A program made the position numbers and the translations under genes. From Anaerolineae bacterium (GTDB lineage Bacteria; Chloroflexota; Anaerolineae; Anaerolineales; RBG-16-64-43): a DNA stretch of 64,000 nucleotides. The notes below the pieces were generated by a model that worked only from the letters and a program-made list of their open reading frames with translations, made no database searches and was not told the DNA's origin. Positions 55,860 through 64,000 of this stretch are shown here, piece by piece (the first letter of the stretch is position 1; every line of letters begins with the position of its first letter). The stretch spans positions 22,200-86,199 of the forward strand of contig PLND01000040.1 of the NCBI GenBank assembly GCA_003141675.1, given 5' to 3'.

Positions 55860-55932
55860 GCCCCCGTAGCTCAATGGATAGAGCATCGGACTTCTAATCC
55901 GGTGGTTGTGGGTCCGAGTCCCGCCGGGGGCG
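55860..55932 (+). tRNA. tRNA-Arg (anticodon TCT)
   Basis: GCCCCCGTAGCTCAATGGATAGAGCATCGGACTTCTAATCCGGTGGTTGTGGGTCCGAGTCCCGCCGGGGGCG; CTTCTAA anticodon loop; paired acceptor GCCCCCG/CGGGGGC. Confidence 0.96.
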
Positions 55933-56011
55933 CCTGCCCTTGATTTTCGAAGGCTGAGTTCCCATTGGAATAAAAAGGAAATAATGGCATTCCTTCGCCC
56001 GGAAGCGGGGG

Positions 56012-56040
56012 AAAAAATCAAGCCGCCGCCCGGAGGCGGC
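56012..56040 (-). terminator. Candidate Rho-independent terminator on the minus strand with no annotated upstream gene
   Basis: Minus strand: GCCGCCTCCGGGCGGCGGCttgaTTTTTT (stem GCCGCC/GGCGGC followed by a T-rich tract). Confidence 0.5.
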
Positions 56041-56427
56041 GTGCGGAGGTCACCGATCAATTCTCGTAGAGGCAGCGGCGAAGAAATGGGATCTTCGCTC
56101 ACCCAAAGCCCTCTGGCATCCGTTGAAATTGTTTTGCTTGCGACATCCAATGCCGGCGGTCGGCGGCTTGTATTTTTATACTATACCCATTCGCATATGA
56201 AATAAATTTCCACTTACTAAAATACCTCTTTGAAGCAACGCCCCGATTTCGGAGGAATGCAAAATACCATCACCGGGGGCCGCTCGAACAGCCGAGTATT
56301 CCGTTTTCCGGACCGTTTCGGATGTGGTTTTCACGGGCGGGAAGCAAGGGGGAAGAATCACCCGGGGGTCGTATAATTCGATTGGGTTTTCCTTGTCCAT
56401 CCGATCGCGTCGACGGAGGAAAAAATC

Positions 56428-58065
56428 ATGGCTTACATCGTCAGCATCGCGCAAATGCGCGCGATCGAAACCGAAGCCGACCGAAAAGGGGTGAGCTTTG
56501 AGCGCATGATGGATCGCGCCGGGGAAGCCGTTTTTTCCCGCACGGTGATCCGCCGGGGGCCGGTGGAGAAAAAACGGGTGGTCATTCTTTGCGGGAGCGG
56601 AAACAACGGCGGCGACGGGCTGGTTGCGGCGGAACATTTCGCGCGGGCGGGCGCCAGCGTGCGCGTTTTCCTTGCCGCCCCGCGCAAGGAAAACGATCCG
56701 CGATGGCGGGCCGCGGCTGATGCTGGTGCCGTCGTGGAGAACGCCGAAAAAGAACCCGGCCTGAACGCATTGCTCCAATCGCTGGACAACGCAGATATTC
56801 TGGTCGACGCGATCCTTGGAACTGGAACCAAGCTGCCACTCAAGGCGCCGGTGGCGGGGATACTTGCCGCCATAAAAGCGCGTTGGGAACGATCCGACCG
56901 TCGGCCGTTTCTCGTCGCTGTGGATTGTCCCTCCGGTGTCGATTGCGACACCGGCCAGGCGGCGCCGCAAACCCTGCCGGCGGATTTGACCGTGACGCTG
57001 GGAGCAGCCAAAACGGGATTGCTGGCGTTCCCCGGCGCAGAATACGTCGGAAGTTTGATGGTCGCCGATATCGGGCTCCCCGGGGATTTGAGTTCGCTGC
57101 GCGTGCCCGGCCCACTTCTGGCCGACCGCGATCTGGTGCGGAGCTGGCTCCGGCCGCGGCCCCGCGATTCCCATAAGGGAACATTCGGACGGGTCATTAT
57201 CATCGGGGGTTCGAGCAACTATCCTGGCGCACCCATGCTGGCCGGAATGGGCGCCTATCGGTCCGGCGCCGGCTTGGTCACTATGGCTGTTCCCAATCCG
57301 GTGTACCCTGCCGCCATCCCGCTACTTCCAGAAGCCACCTGGATCGTCCTGCCGGAGGATTTTGGTGTGATCGGGTCCGATGCAGCGGACGTGCTGCTCC
57401 CGGAAGTGGAGCAAGCCCAGGCCTTGGTGATCGGTCCGGGCATCGGCCGGGAAAAATCGACGGCCGCGTTTCTCAAGGTTTTTTTACAGGACGAGCAAGG
57501 GAAGAAAACCCCGATCGGTTTCGGAATCCCCGAAAAGCATAATGTCGAACAAAAGAGATTGCTCCCGCCGATGGTGGTGGATGCGGACGCGCTGCGAATG
57601 CTTTCCGAATTGGAAAACTGGCCCGCGCTGCTTCCGTCGGGATGTATTCTCACGCCGCATCCCGGCGAGATGTCGGCACTGACCGGCCTTTCGATAGAGG
57701 AGATTCAAAAAGACCGGTCCGGCGTAGCGTTGCGGTTTGCTAAACAATGGAACGCAGTGGTGATTCTCAAGGGCTCCTTTACCGTGGTGGCCGCTCCCGA
57801 CGGCCGGTGCGGCATCGAGCCGTTTGCCACGCCGGCTTTGGCGCGAGCCGGTACCGGCGACGTGCTGGCCGGAACAATCGGCGGACTCCTCGCTCAGGGC
57901 GTGGAAAGCTGGCAGGCGGCGGTGTTGGGAGCATATCTGCACGGACGGGCGGGTGAGCTTGCCGCTTCCGATGCCGGCGCACCTGATTCGGTCTTGGCCG
58001 GCGACGTGGCGCGCTGCCTGGCAAAGTCGATTGCGGAATTGCGGGGAGGAATATTATTCTACTGA
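56428..58065 (+). CDS. nnr: Bifunctional NAD(P)H-hydrate epimerase / ADP-dependent NAD(P)H-hydrate dehydratase
   Basis: MRAIETEADRKGVSFERMMDRAGEAV...VVILCGSGNNGGDGLVAAEHFARAGASVRVFL...HKGTFGRVIIIGGSSNYPGAPMLAGMGAYRSGAGLVTMAVP...ILTPHPGEMSALTG...ARAGTGDVLAGTIGGLLAQG. Confidence 0.95.
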   Translation: MAYIVSIAQMRAIETEADRKGVSFERMMDRAGEAVFSRTVIRRGPVEKKRVVILCGSGNNGGDGLVAAEHFARAGASVRVFLAAPRKENDPRWRAAADAGAVVENAEKEPGLNALLQSLDNADILVDAILGTGTKLPLKAPVAGILAAIKARWERSDRRPFLVAVDCPSGVDCDTGQAAPQTLPADLTVTLGAAKTGLLAFPGAEYVGSLMVADIGLPGDLSSLRVPGPLLADRDLVRSWLRPRPRDSHKGTFGRVIIIGGSSNYPGAPMLAGMGAYRSGAGLVTMAVPNPVYPAAIPLLPEATWIVLPEDFGVIGSDAADVLLPEVEQAQALVIGPGIGREKSTAAFLKVFLQDEQGKKTPIGFGIPEKHNVEQKRLLPPMVVDADALRMLSELENWPALLPSGCILTPHPGEMSALTGLSIEEIQKDRSGVALRFAKQWNAVVILKGSFTVVAAPDGRCGIEPFATPALARAGTGDVLAGTIGGLLAQGVESWQAAVLGAYLHGRAGELAASDAGAPDSVLAGDVARCLAKSIAELRGGILFY

Positions 58066-58267
58066 TTAATTATTGAGGGATTGATGACGAAATTTGGATG
58101 AATATACCGGAATAGAAAAAATATTGATGCAAAGTCCGCGCGCGATGGGTTGAGGGACAAGAAGAAAATCTATTTATACCTTGTGATCCCCTACACATAT
58201 TCGCTCAACCGCCATAGAGCCGGCTTTGCTTTTGGTTTATTTTAAAGAGGGGTAATGCGAACTTCCG

Positions 58268-59311
58268 CTACATCCCGCCGCTCGGAATCGTCAACGGCGG
58301 GTTGATCATGGGATCCAGTCCGGAATGGACGAGGACGAACGTGGTCTGTCCGGGTGCTATATCCACTGTAAAGGAATAGAATCGCCACCAGACCCAGGTC
58401 TGGATGAGATAAGTTCCTGCCGGCAAGTCGCTGACGACAAAATTCTCCTGGTAGATGTTATCCGGGTGTGTGACGTTTCCTACGTAAGTTAATAGCCTCC
58501 GATCAGTTTTTGTTTCCTCGCTGATCAGGTGGAATGGGTATTCGATCAGCGGCCAGGAATCGGCCGCCTCGATGCGCCCGGCCAGCACGCCGTATCCCAC
58601 CGGCGGAACCAACCAGAGTTCCGGGTTTCTGGAATTGGTAAAGGCATCCTGCCCAACGCGGACTTCGAAGTGCAGATGAGGTCCGGATGCATGGCCGGTG
58701 CTCCCGGTCAAACCGATTTGATCGCCCGCATTAACGCGTTGCCCCTCGACCACATCAATCTTCGATAGATGCGCATATACCGAAAAAACCGGCTGGCCCA
58801 GATATCCGAAATCATGGCGGATGGAAATTGAGTTGCCGTAGGGGTCGTTCTTGTCGGGGAAGTGGCCCATGAGCCCCATTCCCGCCCAAGAGACCACACC
58901 GTCGGCGGCTGCCAGAACGGGGATCCCGAATCCTGTGGGAAAATCCACACCGTTGTGGACAGACATTTCGCCGGAGAGATTGCTCCCGTAAGGGTAGTCG
59001 GGATCGATCCAATTCCGGTAGGTCGATGCAATCGGCCGGTCGAACCAATAATGATCCTCGGCCCGGAGCTGAAGCGGAGCCTTGTAGGTTGGCGGGCGAT
59101 TCTCCGACAGGGGAGGATATTCCAGGAGTGGAGTGGGTTCCAAAGCCGGAGGAGTGGATAAGGAATCGTCGGATACCGTGGGCGTGATATCGGAAAGGTT
59201 TAGGATTTTCCCGCCGGCCAGCACCGGAAATACCGGGATGGCGAGCAGCGCGAAAAGCGCAAGCAATAACCCCGGCCCCGAACACCCTCTCCCGCGTGTT
59301 TTCTGTTTCAT
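58268..59311 (-). CDS. M23-family metallopeptidase (secreted or membrane)
   Basis: EMSVHNGVDFPTGFGIPVLAAADGVVSWAG (HxxxD) ...VFSVYAHLSKIDVVEGQRVNAGDQIGLTGSTGHASGPHLHFEVRVG (HLH). Confidence 0.92.
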   Translation of the reverse strand: MKQKTRGRGCSGPGLLLALFALLAIPVFPVLAGGKILNLSDITPTVSDDSLSTPPALEPTPLLEYPPLSENRPPTYKAPLQLRAEDHYWFDRPIASTYRNWIDPDYPYGSNLSGEMSVHNGVDFPTGFGIPVLAAADGVVSWAGMGLMGHFPDKNDPYGNSISIRHDFGYLGQPVFSVYAHLSKIDVVEGQRVNAGDQIGLTGSTGHASGPHLHFEVRVGQDAFTNSRNPELWLVPPVGYGVLAGRIEAADSWPLIEYPFHLISEETKTDRRLLTYVGNVTHPDNIYQENFVVSDLPAGTYLIQTWVWWRFYSFTVDIAPGQTTFVLVHSGLDPMINPPLTIPSGGM

Positions 59312-59371
59312 ATCGCTTCCATAATAAAGGCGAAATCCTTCAATGCCTATGGATGCAATGAATATGCCATC

Positions 59372-61252
59372 TTAAGGCGCGGTGGTCGGGGTGGGTGTGG
59401 CCGTGGGTGTTTTGGAGGGTTGGTACCACCAAGCGGTGAGTGTGTGGGTTGGCGTGGGTGTAATAAAGGCGCTCGGAGGATAGAGTTCATCCATGGCGGT
59501 AGACCAATCCAACCCGTCGGCGCATATGAATTCCCAATAATTGATTCCGAAGTAATACGTTCTCCAATCCGGCTCGGAAGGTATTCGCTCGAAGCCGAAC
59601 TCGGCGGCCAATTGTGTGAAATCGATAAAGTATCCCGTCGGAATATCCGCATAGAACCGCCCGCCGTTATCCAACGCCGATGGAGTCCCCGAGGTTCGCG
59701 CGTCGAAATCCCACGGTAAATAGCGCAACGGATCGCCCTGGGAACCGTCCTGCTCGGCGGCCCGGACGAACAGCCGCCAATAATCCCGGGGACCGGCCGG
59801 GTCCGGGACGACGACCAACCATCCCTTCGATACGGCCGCGCGCGAGACGGCGAAAGCCCGCCCGGTGCGAAGCCAGGAAAGCGTTTCTTTCGGAGGCATC
59901 GGGGTATCGATGCCGATCGCAGCGCTGTCCAGCGTTCCGAGGAAATCCCACCCGGCCTGTTGTTTCACCGCACCGCGGAGCGCCTGAAACCGCTGTAGAA
60001 CCGCTGAGCTCAGACGGGGATCCGATGCGTTGACATCCACATTGACCAGTTGCGCCGAAAGGGGGGTGCCGGCTGGGGGCATAGTGGATGGGGGGGCGGG
60101 TTTTGTGGAAGCAAGCGGAAGAATCCAGGCCGGTAATGGGTTGGGCAGCGCCACCGATGTCCAGGTTGCCCGGTCGACTCTTCCCGAGATCCATAAGGCC
60201 GCCGGGGAAAGGGATTGTCCCACGGACGGAGAAAAAAGCAGATACGAGTGGAGTAAATCCGGTTGGGCCGTTCCCTGGATCCATTTGCCGTCAGGGCTCC
60301 ATTCCGGAGCCGCGCCCTGTCCGATCAGCGTGGGTTTCTTCGACGGATTGTCGATCGAAAGCGTATAGATCCAGGTGTAACCGTTCTGCTCCACGGAGTA
60401 GGCGAGCGATTTCCCGTCGGGAGAAAACGCCGAATCGCGTTCGTCCAGATCCGGGGTGTTGGTCAGATCGGTGATGGTTTGCGTATCCAGGTTAAACACA
60501 TAAATGTCGGTGTGCGTCCCGGTGCGCCCGGTGAAGGAAATCGAACGGGCCAGCGGCGACCAGTCGGGCTCCATGGAATCCATTCCGTTCGGTCCCTGCC
60601 ACATGAGCGTTTTATCCTCGACCCGCCGGATGTTGATGGCGAAGTGACCGTTCGTGTACTGTTCATAGACCATCTGGCGGGAATCCGGCGACCAGGAGGG
60701 ATGTCCTTCGAATTCCGCGGAGGTGGTCAGACTCTCGATCTGTCCGGAGGAAAGGTCCAGGATATACAGATCCCAATTTCCGCCGCGCTGCGACGCAAAC
60801 GCGATCGCGCCGCCGTCGGGACGGAACGCCGGATCTCGATCATCCGTAGAGCCGTCGGTGATTTGGATCGGGTTGGCCAGCCCCATCGGCCAAAGCCAGA
60901 GGTTCGCATGGCCGTTTGCGTGAACGGCCATGGCCAGCATTCCCTGCTGGCTCAGAAGCGAAGGCGGAGTGAATTGCAGCGCGGCAAACGCGCTCGGCGA
61001 GGGCGTGAGGGTATTTTTATCGGCGGCAGGAAGGGGGGTTGCGGATACGTTTCCAGGCTCGCAATTGCAGGCGGAACTGCTTTGCGGTTGGGATACCGGT
61101 GTGCATAGAATTCCCTGGCAGGTCTCCGTGGGAAAGAGCGTGGATGGGAGTACAACCGTACCGGTGGCTGCCGTAGGAGAACAAGCGGCGGGAAATATCA
61201 TTACCGCGAGGAGAATCGGAATCAGGAAAAAAAACCGTCGCAGAAATTTCAT
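59372..61252 (-). CDS. TolB/PD40-type beta-propeller lipoprotein
   Basis: MKFLRRFFFLIPILLAVMIFPAACSPTAATG (lipobox); repeats DRDPAFRPDGGAIAFASQRGGNWDLYILDLSSG, GHPSWSPDSRQMVYEQYTNGHF, ERDSAFSPDGKSLAYSVEQNGYTWIYTL, APEWSPDGKWI. Confidence 0.88.
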   Translation of the reverse strand: MKFLRRFFFLIPILLAVMIFPAACSPTAATGTVVLPSTLFPTETCQGILCTPVSQPQSSSACNCEPGNVSATPLPAADKNTLTPSPSAFAALQFTPPSLLSQQGMLAMAVHANGHANLWLWPMGLANPIQITDGSTDDRDPAFRPDGGAIAFASQRGGNWDLYILDLSSGQIESLTTSAEFEGHPSWSPDSRQMVYEQYTNGHFAINIRRVEDKTLMWQGPNGMDSMEPDWSPLARSISFTGRTGTHTDIYVFNLDTQTITDLTNTPDLDERDSAFSPDGKSLAYSVEQNGYTWIYTLSIDNPSKKPTLIGQGAAPEWSPDGKWIQGTAQPDLLHSYLLFSPSVGQSLSPAALWISGRVDRATWTSVALPNPLPAWILPLASTKPAPPSTMPPAGTPLSAQLVNVDVNASDPRLSSAVLQRFQALRGAVKQQAGWDFLGTLDSAAIGIDTPMPPKETLSWLRTGRAFAVSRAAVSKGWLVVVPDPAGPRDYWRLFVRAAEQDGSQGDPLRYLPWDFDARTSGTPSALDNGGRFYADIPTGYFIDFTQLAAEFGFERIPSEPDWRTYYFGINYWEFICADGLDWSTAMDELYPPSAFITPTPTHTLTAWWYQPSKTPTATPTPTTAP

Positions 61253-61329
61253 ACCCGGATTATATACCCGACACTGTGTTAGAATGAGAAAACCGGAGTG
61301 CAAGGTGCATGCCCGTATCCGGAGGGTCA

Positions 61330-61866
61330 ATGATCGAAGTGACCGTCGACCGAATTCAAGTCAACCTTGTCTCGCAAAGCCGGGTGGTCATTCTTCGTGA
61401 AACGAACGGGAACCGGTTCCTTCCCATCTGGATCGGACAGTTCGAGGCGGAAGCTATCGCCATGTTCCTGCAGGAAGTGGAAGCCGTCCGGCCGATGACT
61501 CACGACCTGCTCAAGAACCTGCTCCAGGGGCTGGGGGCAGTGTTGGAACGCGTGGAGATTCATGACCTGCGCGACGATGTATTCTACGCCCGCCTGATGG
61601 TCCGCAAGGGTGAGACGCAAATCGAAGTGGATTCCCGCCCATCCGACGCCATCGCGCTTGCCATCCGGGTCCACGCGCCGATCTTCATCGCCGAGGCGGT
61701 GATGGACCGGGCGGGCACGATCCCCGAGACGGACATCCGCGAAAAACGGGAAGCATCCGCGGATGCGGGGGAAGAAATCCCCGACGACCGGCTGGATGTT
61801 TTCAAGGATTTCATCCAGCATTTGGATATGGGGGACGAGCCGCCGGAGAAAAAACCAAAAAGCTAA
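61330..61866 (+). CDS. Bifunctional nuclease-family (DUF151) protein
   Basis: MIEVTVDRIQVNLVSQSRVVILRETNGNRFLPIWIGQFEAEAIAMFLQ...RPMTHDLLKNLLQGLGAVLERVEIHDLRDDVFYARLMV...VDSRPSDAIALAIRVHAPIFIAEAVM. Confidence 0.93.
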   Translation: MIEVTVDRIQVNLVSQSRVVILRETNGNRFLPIWIGQFEAEAIAMFLQEVEAVRPMTHDLLKNLLQGLGAVLERVEIHDLRDDVFYARLMVRKGETQIEVDSRPSDAIALAIRVHAPIFIAEAVMDRAGTIPETDIREKREASADAGEEIPDDRLDVFKDFIQHLDMGDEPPEKKPKS

Positions 61867-61969
61867 AGCCACAGGCAGGCATGTTTTCAAGCGCCGGAGA
61901 ATTTCGAAACGGCGGACGTTCCGCAACTGATCCCAATCCAACGACAACGAGCCTTTCACTAGAAACCCG

Positions 61970-63430
61970 ATGACGGATTTTCTCCCCTCCAACACGGAAT
62001 CTTCACCGACCGCTTCACCTTCCGGCGGTAACGTAGAACCGCATAACCGCGAAGCGGAGGAAGCGCTGCTGGGCGCGGTGCTGATCAACCCGGAAGCTTT
62101 TTTCGAGGTTGCCTCCTTTCTCACCTCGTCCGATTTCTACATCCACCGCAACGGATGGATCTGGGATGTATTCCAGCGGCTGGTCGACCGGCAGCAACCG
62201 ATCGACGCACTGACCGTCGCGGAGGAATTGGAGCGGCTTGAGAGGCTGGCGGAAGCCGGTGGAGCCGCCTATCTGGCGGGATTGATGAACAACGTCCCGA
62301 CCTCGCTTCATGCCGAGGCGTACGGCCGGATGGTGGAGGAACAAGCGGTCCGGCGGCGACTGCTGGAGGCGGCCAGCGAGATCGCCCGAAGCGCCAACGA
62401 CGAACGCTCGACCGTGACCGACGTGATGGGCGAGGCCGAGAAGGCTGTGTTCGAGGTCAGCCAACGCCGCTTGACGCGCGACGTGCAGCCGATCGACCGG
62501 GTGATCAGCGAATATTTCGACCGGTTGGAGTACCTCACCCGCCATCCGGAAGAATCGCTCGGGATCCCGACCGGCTTTTCCGATCTGGACCGCCTGTTGG
62601 GTGGAATGCAGCGCTCGGACCTGCTGATCGTCGCCGGCCGACCGGGCTTGGGCAAAAGCGCCATGCTGCTGAGCATCGCCAAGAACGTCGCCCAGAGCCA
62701 CAAGAAACATGTGGCCATCTTCTCAATGGAAATGTCGAACGAGCAGCTCATTCAGCGGCTCCTCGCCCAGGAAACCCAGATCGATGCGCACAAATTCCGG
62801 CAGGGGAAAGTAAGCGAGGACGAGTGGGCGCGGTTCACCCACGCCGCATCCGTCCTGAGCGAAGTGAAAATTTTCCTCGACGACACGCCGGCGCTCACAC
62901 CGCTGCAATTGCGCAGCAAGTGCCGGCGACTTCATCTCGAATACAACCTCGACCTGGTGCTGGTGGATTACCTCCAACTCATGGGCAGCGACTTTCGCAC
63001 CGAAAACCGGGTCCAGGAAGTTTCCTACATTTCGCGCTACCTCAAGGCGCTGGCGCGCGAGCTCAACGTGCCGGTGGTGGCCGCCGCGCAGCTCTCGCGC
63101 GCGGTGGAGCAGCGCACCAGCAAACGCCCGCAGCTTTCGGACCTGCGCGAATCGGGATCGCTCGAACAGGATGCCGATATCGTTATGTTCATCCATCGCC
63201 AGGAAGAGGGCATCGCAGGATCCGAGCGCGAATCCACCCCGTCCAGTTCCTCACGGCGCATCCATTCCCCGCGGGTGGAGGCCGTCGTCACGGAGATTAT
63301 CGTCGCCAAGCACCGCCACGGGCCGACCGGAAGCGTGGAATTGATCTTCTTCCCGTCGCGCACACGCTTCGAAGACGCGGCGGTACGGCCGGAGGATCAG
63401 GCCGGGCCGCCCCGGGAGAACCGCGGATGA
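61970..63430 (+). CDS. dnaB: Replicative DNA helicase DnaB
   Basis: PHNREAEEALLGAVLINPEAFFEVASFL...GIPTGFSDLDRLLGGMQRSDLLIVAGRPGLGKSAMLLSIAKNVA...VDYLQLMGSDFRTENRVQEVSYISRYLKALARELNVPVVAAAQLSRAVEQR. Confidence 0.96.
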   Translation: MTDFLPSNTESSPTASPSGGNVEPHNREAEEALLGAVLINPEAFFEVASFLTSSDFYIHRNGWIWDVFQRLVDRQQPIDALTVAEELERLERLAEAGGAAYLAGLMNNVPTSLHAEAYGRMVEEQAVRRRLLEAASEIARSANDERSTVTDVMGEAEKAVFEVSQRRLTRDVQPIDRVISEYFDRLEYLTRHPEESLGIPTGFSDLDRLLGGMQRSDLLIVAGRPGLGKSAMLLSIAKNVAQSHKKHVAIFSMEMSNEQLIQRLLAQETQIDAHKFRQGKVSEDEWARFTHAASVLSEVKIFLDDTPALTPLQLRSKCRRLHLEYNLDLVLVDYLQLMGSDFRTENRVQEVSYISRYLKALARELNVPVVAAAQLSRAVEQRTSKRPQLSDLRESGSLEQDADIVMFIHRQEEGIAGSERESTPSSSSRRIHSPRVEAVVTEIIVAKHRHGPTGSVELIFFPSRTRFEDAAVRPEDQAGPPRENRG

Positions 63431-64000
63431 AAGGATTTGCGGGATTCCCGGAGGGCCCGGTGCGGATGACGCCGCTGCCGGCTCCGTTTTTCTCCGAGCT
63501 TCTGCCGCGGATCGACCATTTGGGGGAACTGAAAATCACGTTGTACGCATTCTGGGTTTTCTCGCGGCAGGAAGGGCCTTTCCATTATTTGATGCTGGGA
63601 GCGATGAAAAAAGACGTTGCGCTAATCGCCGCGTTGGGGGGCGGCGGGAAGAGCGATGAGCAAGCGCTGGACGATGCACTCGAGCGGGCCATCGCGCGGG
63701 GAACGCTCATCGCGGTTCGCACATCGGGCGCGGAGGAGACCTGTTTCTTCCTTAATTCGCCACACGGAAGAGCCGCAGCCGAAGGCCTTGCGCGCGGCGA
63801 GTGGACACCGGATGATTCCCCCGGAGCCGAGTTGTGGGAAGAACGCCCGAATATCTTCACGCTGTATGAACAGAATATCGGCGCGTTGACGCCGATGCTG
63901 GCGGAAATCCTGCGCGACGCGGAGAAGGAATATCCCGCTCCTTGGATTGAAGAAGCGATGCGCATCGCCGTGGAAAACAACGCCCGGTCCTGGAATTACA
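63427..64000 (+). CDS. DnaD-like primosomal protein (5' part; runs off the window end)
   Basis: ATGA overlap with dnaB; MKGFAGFPEGPVRMTPLPAPFFSELLPRIDHLGELKITLYAFWVFSRQEG...NIFTLYEQNIGALTPMLAEILRDAEKEYPAPWIEEAMRIAVENNARSWNY (DnaD domain); no stop before 64000. Confidence 0.85.
   Translation, partial: MKGFAGFPEGPVRMTPLPAPFFSELLPRIDHLGELKITLYAFWVFSRQEGPFHYLMLGAMKKDVALIAALGGGGKSDEQALDDALERAIARGTLIAVRTSGAEETCFFLNSPHGRAAAEGLARGEWTPDDSPGAELWEERPNIFTLYEQNIGALTPMLAEILRDAEKEYPAPWIEEAMRIAVENNARSWNY

Noticed and set aside
55845-56150. 101-aa minus ORF over tRNA-Arg and the downstream spacer
   Set aside because: Overlaps the tRNA antisense (GGTRTHNHRIRSPMLYPLSYGG is the usual translated-tRNA artefact).
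1-64000. CRISPR arrays, prophage modules or integrase genes
   Set aside because: No direct-repeat/spacer pattern, Cas proteins, integrases or phage structural genes seen. tRNA-Arg and tRNA-Asn have no adjacent integrase or duplicated tRNA 3' end.

Overview
The window is about 64 kb of a GC-rich bacterial chromosome. Gene content and order suggest a Chloroflexota/Anaerolineae-like organism, but this is inferred and was not tested phylogenetically. Most of it is dense housekeeping DNA: a nusA-ylxR-infB-rbfA-nrnA-truB-ribF operon; trxA; two OsmC paralogs; scpA-mutL; coaD; recG; two DegV genes, a DAK2 gene and an Asp23 gene; rpmB; rnpB; a B12-type ABC transporter under a cobalamin riboswitch; two tRNAs; dcd; nnr; dnaB; and a DnaD-like gene cut by the window end. 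The regions most worth a second look are: (1) a four-gene c-di-GMP signalling operon with duplicated REC modules on opposing enzymes; (2) a double-ThyX protein in which each half keeps a different part of the ThyX signature, coupled to ribF; (3) a RAYT transposase gene with a perfect 48-bp palindrome inside its reading frame; (4) three tandem LysM/M23-like lipoproteins with altered catalytic motifs; (5) a NERD nuclease-FHA fusion; (6) a histidine kinase with a zinc ribbon and MshEN-like repeats, divergent from two uncharacterised overlapping genes; (7) a truncated, frameshifted PEP-synthase remnant; (8) a candidate small RNA next to tRNA-Arg. Product calls come from reading the translations and motifs; no database search was run.
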